Assembly (NCBI GenBank): GCA_002432865.1 | Contig: DJGX01000038.1 | Coordinates: 1-6,699, forward strand | Reading direction: 5' to 3' | Origin: Cloacimonetes bacterium UBA5835 | GTDB lineage: Bacteria; Cloacimonadota; Cloacimonadia; Cloacimonadales; Cloacimonadaceae | Length of the DNA: 6,699 bases | Shown: positions 5,428-6,699 of the stretch, in pieces | Position numbering within the stretch: position 1 is the stretch's first letter | Layout: every line of letters starts with the position of its first letter | Position numbers and translations under genes: made by a program | The notes under the pieces: model-generated | Databases searched by the model: none | Told to the model about the DNA's origin: nothing | The model's input: only the letters and a program-made list of their open reading frames with translations

Positions 5428-6624
5428 ATGTATAAAGAAATTTATGAGCGAGCCAAACACTATGAAGATACCAATGCTCGTTTCCTGATGGACATAGTAA
5501 AAATACCCTCATTTTCTACTAAGGAAAAAGAAGTAGCGAAGCGCATCCTGAAAGAAATGCAAGAAATAGGCCTGAACGAAGCATATATTGACCCTTTGGG
5601 AAATGTGATAGGACGCCTGGGCTGTGGGAAAAAAGTGATTGCCTTCGACGCACATATAGATACTGTCTATCCGGGAGACCTTTCGCTGTGGGATTTTGAT
5701 CCTTTTGACGCTCATTTGAAAGATGGTAAGATTTGGGGTCGCGGAACCGTTGATCAAAAAGGTGGAATGGCAAGTATGATGACAGCCGCGCGCATTATCA
5801 AAGACCTGAATTTGGACAAGGATTTAAGCATATATTTTACCGGTACGGTTATGGAAGAGGATTGTGATGGCTTATGTTGGCAATATATTTTAAACGAAGG
5901 CGAAATTAAGCCCGAACTGGTTGTTATTACAGAACCTACAAATCTTAATATCTATCGTGGTCATCGAGGCAGAATGGAAATGGAAGTAAGCGTGAAAGGA
6001 CTTTCCTGTCATGGTTCCGCTCCCGAACGCGGAGATAATGCCATATATAAGATTTCGCGTATTGCTTTGGAAATAGAAAAGTTGCATCAACACTTGCGTT
6101 CAGATGATTTTTTGGGTAAAGGCAGTATCTGTGTTACTCAGGTATTTTTTACTGGACCAAGTCAATGTGCAGTTCCGGATAGTGCTCGCCTGCATTTAGA
6201 CCGACGCTTAACTTGGGGAGAAAATAAAGAAAGTGCTGTTGCCGAAGTTCAAGATGCTTGCATAAAAGCTGGCTATCCTGATGCCCAAATAGAGGTTCTA
6301 TCCTATGCAGAAAAGGCATATACGGGATTGGTTTATCCCACCGAAAAATACTATCCAACTTGGGTCACGCCTTTGGATTCTGCTTATGTGCAAAATGCGG
6401 CTGATGCCTATTCTAAAACTCTAGAGATAGAGCCAGTTATAGATAAATGGACTTTTTCTACCAATGCTGTGGCAATTGCCGGTATGAAAGGAATTCCTTG
6501 TATTGGCTTAGGACCTGGCAATGAAATATATGCCCATTCACCTAATGAAGCAATCCCGATTGAACATTTAACAAAGGCAGCTGCGTTTTATGCTGCTTTG
6601 GTATATAGATTGGCGCAGGGATGA
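5428..6624 (+). CDS. ygeY: YgeY-family M20 metallohydrolase
   Basis: This is a cytoplasmic zinc-dependent hydrolase of the peptidase M20 (ArgE/DapE-like) superfamily, YgeY subfamily, expected to cleave an N-acyl or related C-N bond. At 398 aa it is full length; E. coli YgeY is about 400. Visible metal and catalytic residues are His76 and Asp78 (FDAHIDTV), Asp109 (GRGTVDQKGGMASM), the Glu143-Glu144 pair (VMEEDCDGLCWQYI), Glu169 (ITEPTN) and His370 (YAHSPNE). The dimerisation domain carries CHGSAPERGDNAIYK at 194-208. DRRLTWGE (258-265), YPTWV (309-313) and DKWTFSTN (339-346) are YgeY-specific rather than general M20 motifs. All ligands are intact. It lies 138 bp after ssnA, its usual cluster partner. 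The true substrate is not fixed by sequence. The gene stops four bases before a G-rich repeat. Confidence 0.92.
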   Translation: MYKEIYERAKHYEDTNARFLMDIVKIPSFSTKEKEVAKRILKEMQEIGLNEAYIDPLGNVIGRLGCGKKVIAFDAHIDTVYPGDLSLWDFDPFDAHLKDGKIWGRGTVDQKGGMASMMTAARIIKDLNLDKDLSIYFTGTVMEEDCDGLCWQYILNEGEIKPELVVITEPTNLNIYRGHRGRMEMEVSVKGLSCHGSAPERGDNAIYKISRIALEIEKLHQHLRSDDFLGKGSICVTQVFFTGPSQCAVPDSARLHLDRRLTWGENKESAVAEVQDACIKAGYPDAQIEVLSYAEKAYTGLVYPTEKYYPTWVTPLDSAYVQNAADAYSKTLEIEPVIDKWTFSTNAVAIAGMKGIPCIGLGPGNEIYAHSPNEAIPIEHLTKAAAFYAALVYRLAQG

Positions 6625-6627
6625 AGA

Positions 6628-6699
6628 GGTCGAGGGGTCGGGGGGTCGAGGAGTCGAGGGGTCGAGGAGTCGGGGGGTCGAGGAGTGGAAAGGTGAAAC
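6628..6699. repeat. 8-bp G-rich tandem repeat, consensus RGTCGRGG
   Basis: Seven successive octamers run in perfect register from 6628 to 6683, each fitting [A/G]GTCG[A/G]GG. Two degenerate units (agtggaaa, ggtgaaac) follow and reach the window edge. Variation is confined to purine swaps at positions 1 and 6. The array begins four bases after the ygeY stop. G runs at 6634-6637, 6640-6645, 6658-6661 and 6672-6677 give some quadruplex potential on the + strand. It is far G+C-richer than the adjoining genes. Confidence 0.85.

Overview
The window looks like chromosomal DNA of an AT-rich, anaerobic, diderm bacterium. The diderm call rests on an MCE/MlaD-type lipid-transport protein next to a lipoprotein. 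The anaerobic call rests on an SsnA/YgeY pair, typical of anaerobic purine/selenium-linked catabolism gene sets. Low G+C, strong AAGGAG-type ribosome binding sites and degenerate intergenic repeats of several kinds would fit a Cloacimonadota-like (Candidatus Cloacimonas) genome. That assignment is inference and no marker gene confirms it. All convincing genes are on the + strand.

Region 1 (1-238) has no gene. It holds a 22-bp tandem repeat, a 9-bp-periodic TCGGTG element and a good sigma70-type promoter (TTGACA at 184). Region 2 (239-2242) is a small envelope operon: an MlaD/MCE protein overlaps a TPR-like lipoprotein, whose stop codon overlaps (ATGA) a 23-codon mini-ORF that looks like the front end of a lost gene.

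Region 3 (2251-3528) is a full-length dihydroorotase-fold amidohydrolase. It keeps the HxH motif and the C-terminal family signature, but every other expected catalytic position appears to be substituted (carboxylysine Lys to Ser, two His lost, Asp to Asn). It is the most unusual protein here and may be a pseudoenzyme.

Region 4 (3529-3960) is a gene-poor gap of about 430 bp. It carries a mini-ORF abutting the previous stop, a degenerate dispersed-repeat fragment, a pyrimidine tract and a promoter for the next gene.

Region 5 (3961-6624) is ssnA followed by ygeY, both intact with complete metal-ligand sets and strong ribosome binding sites. They are separated by 138 bp containing another dispersed intergenic element. 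In E. coli and other anaerobes these two genes belong to the ygeW-ygeX-ygeY-hyuA...ssnA-xdhD set for anaerobic purine/urate-derived nitrogen compounds. Here they are likely two catabolic hydrolases of that type, possibly with the dihydroorotase-like protein as a non-catalytic or altered-chemistry companion. The window ends in a G-rich 8-bp tandem repeat that starts four bases after the ygeY stop.

I see no CRISPR array, tRNA, rRNA, transposase or convincing rho-independent terminator.
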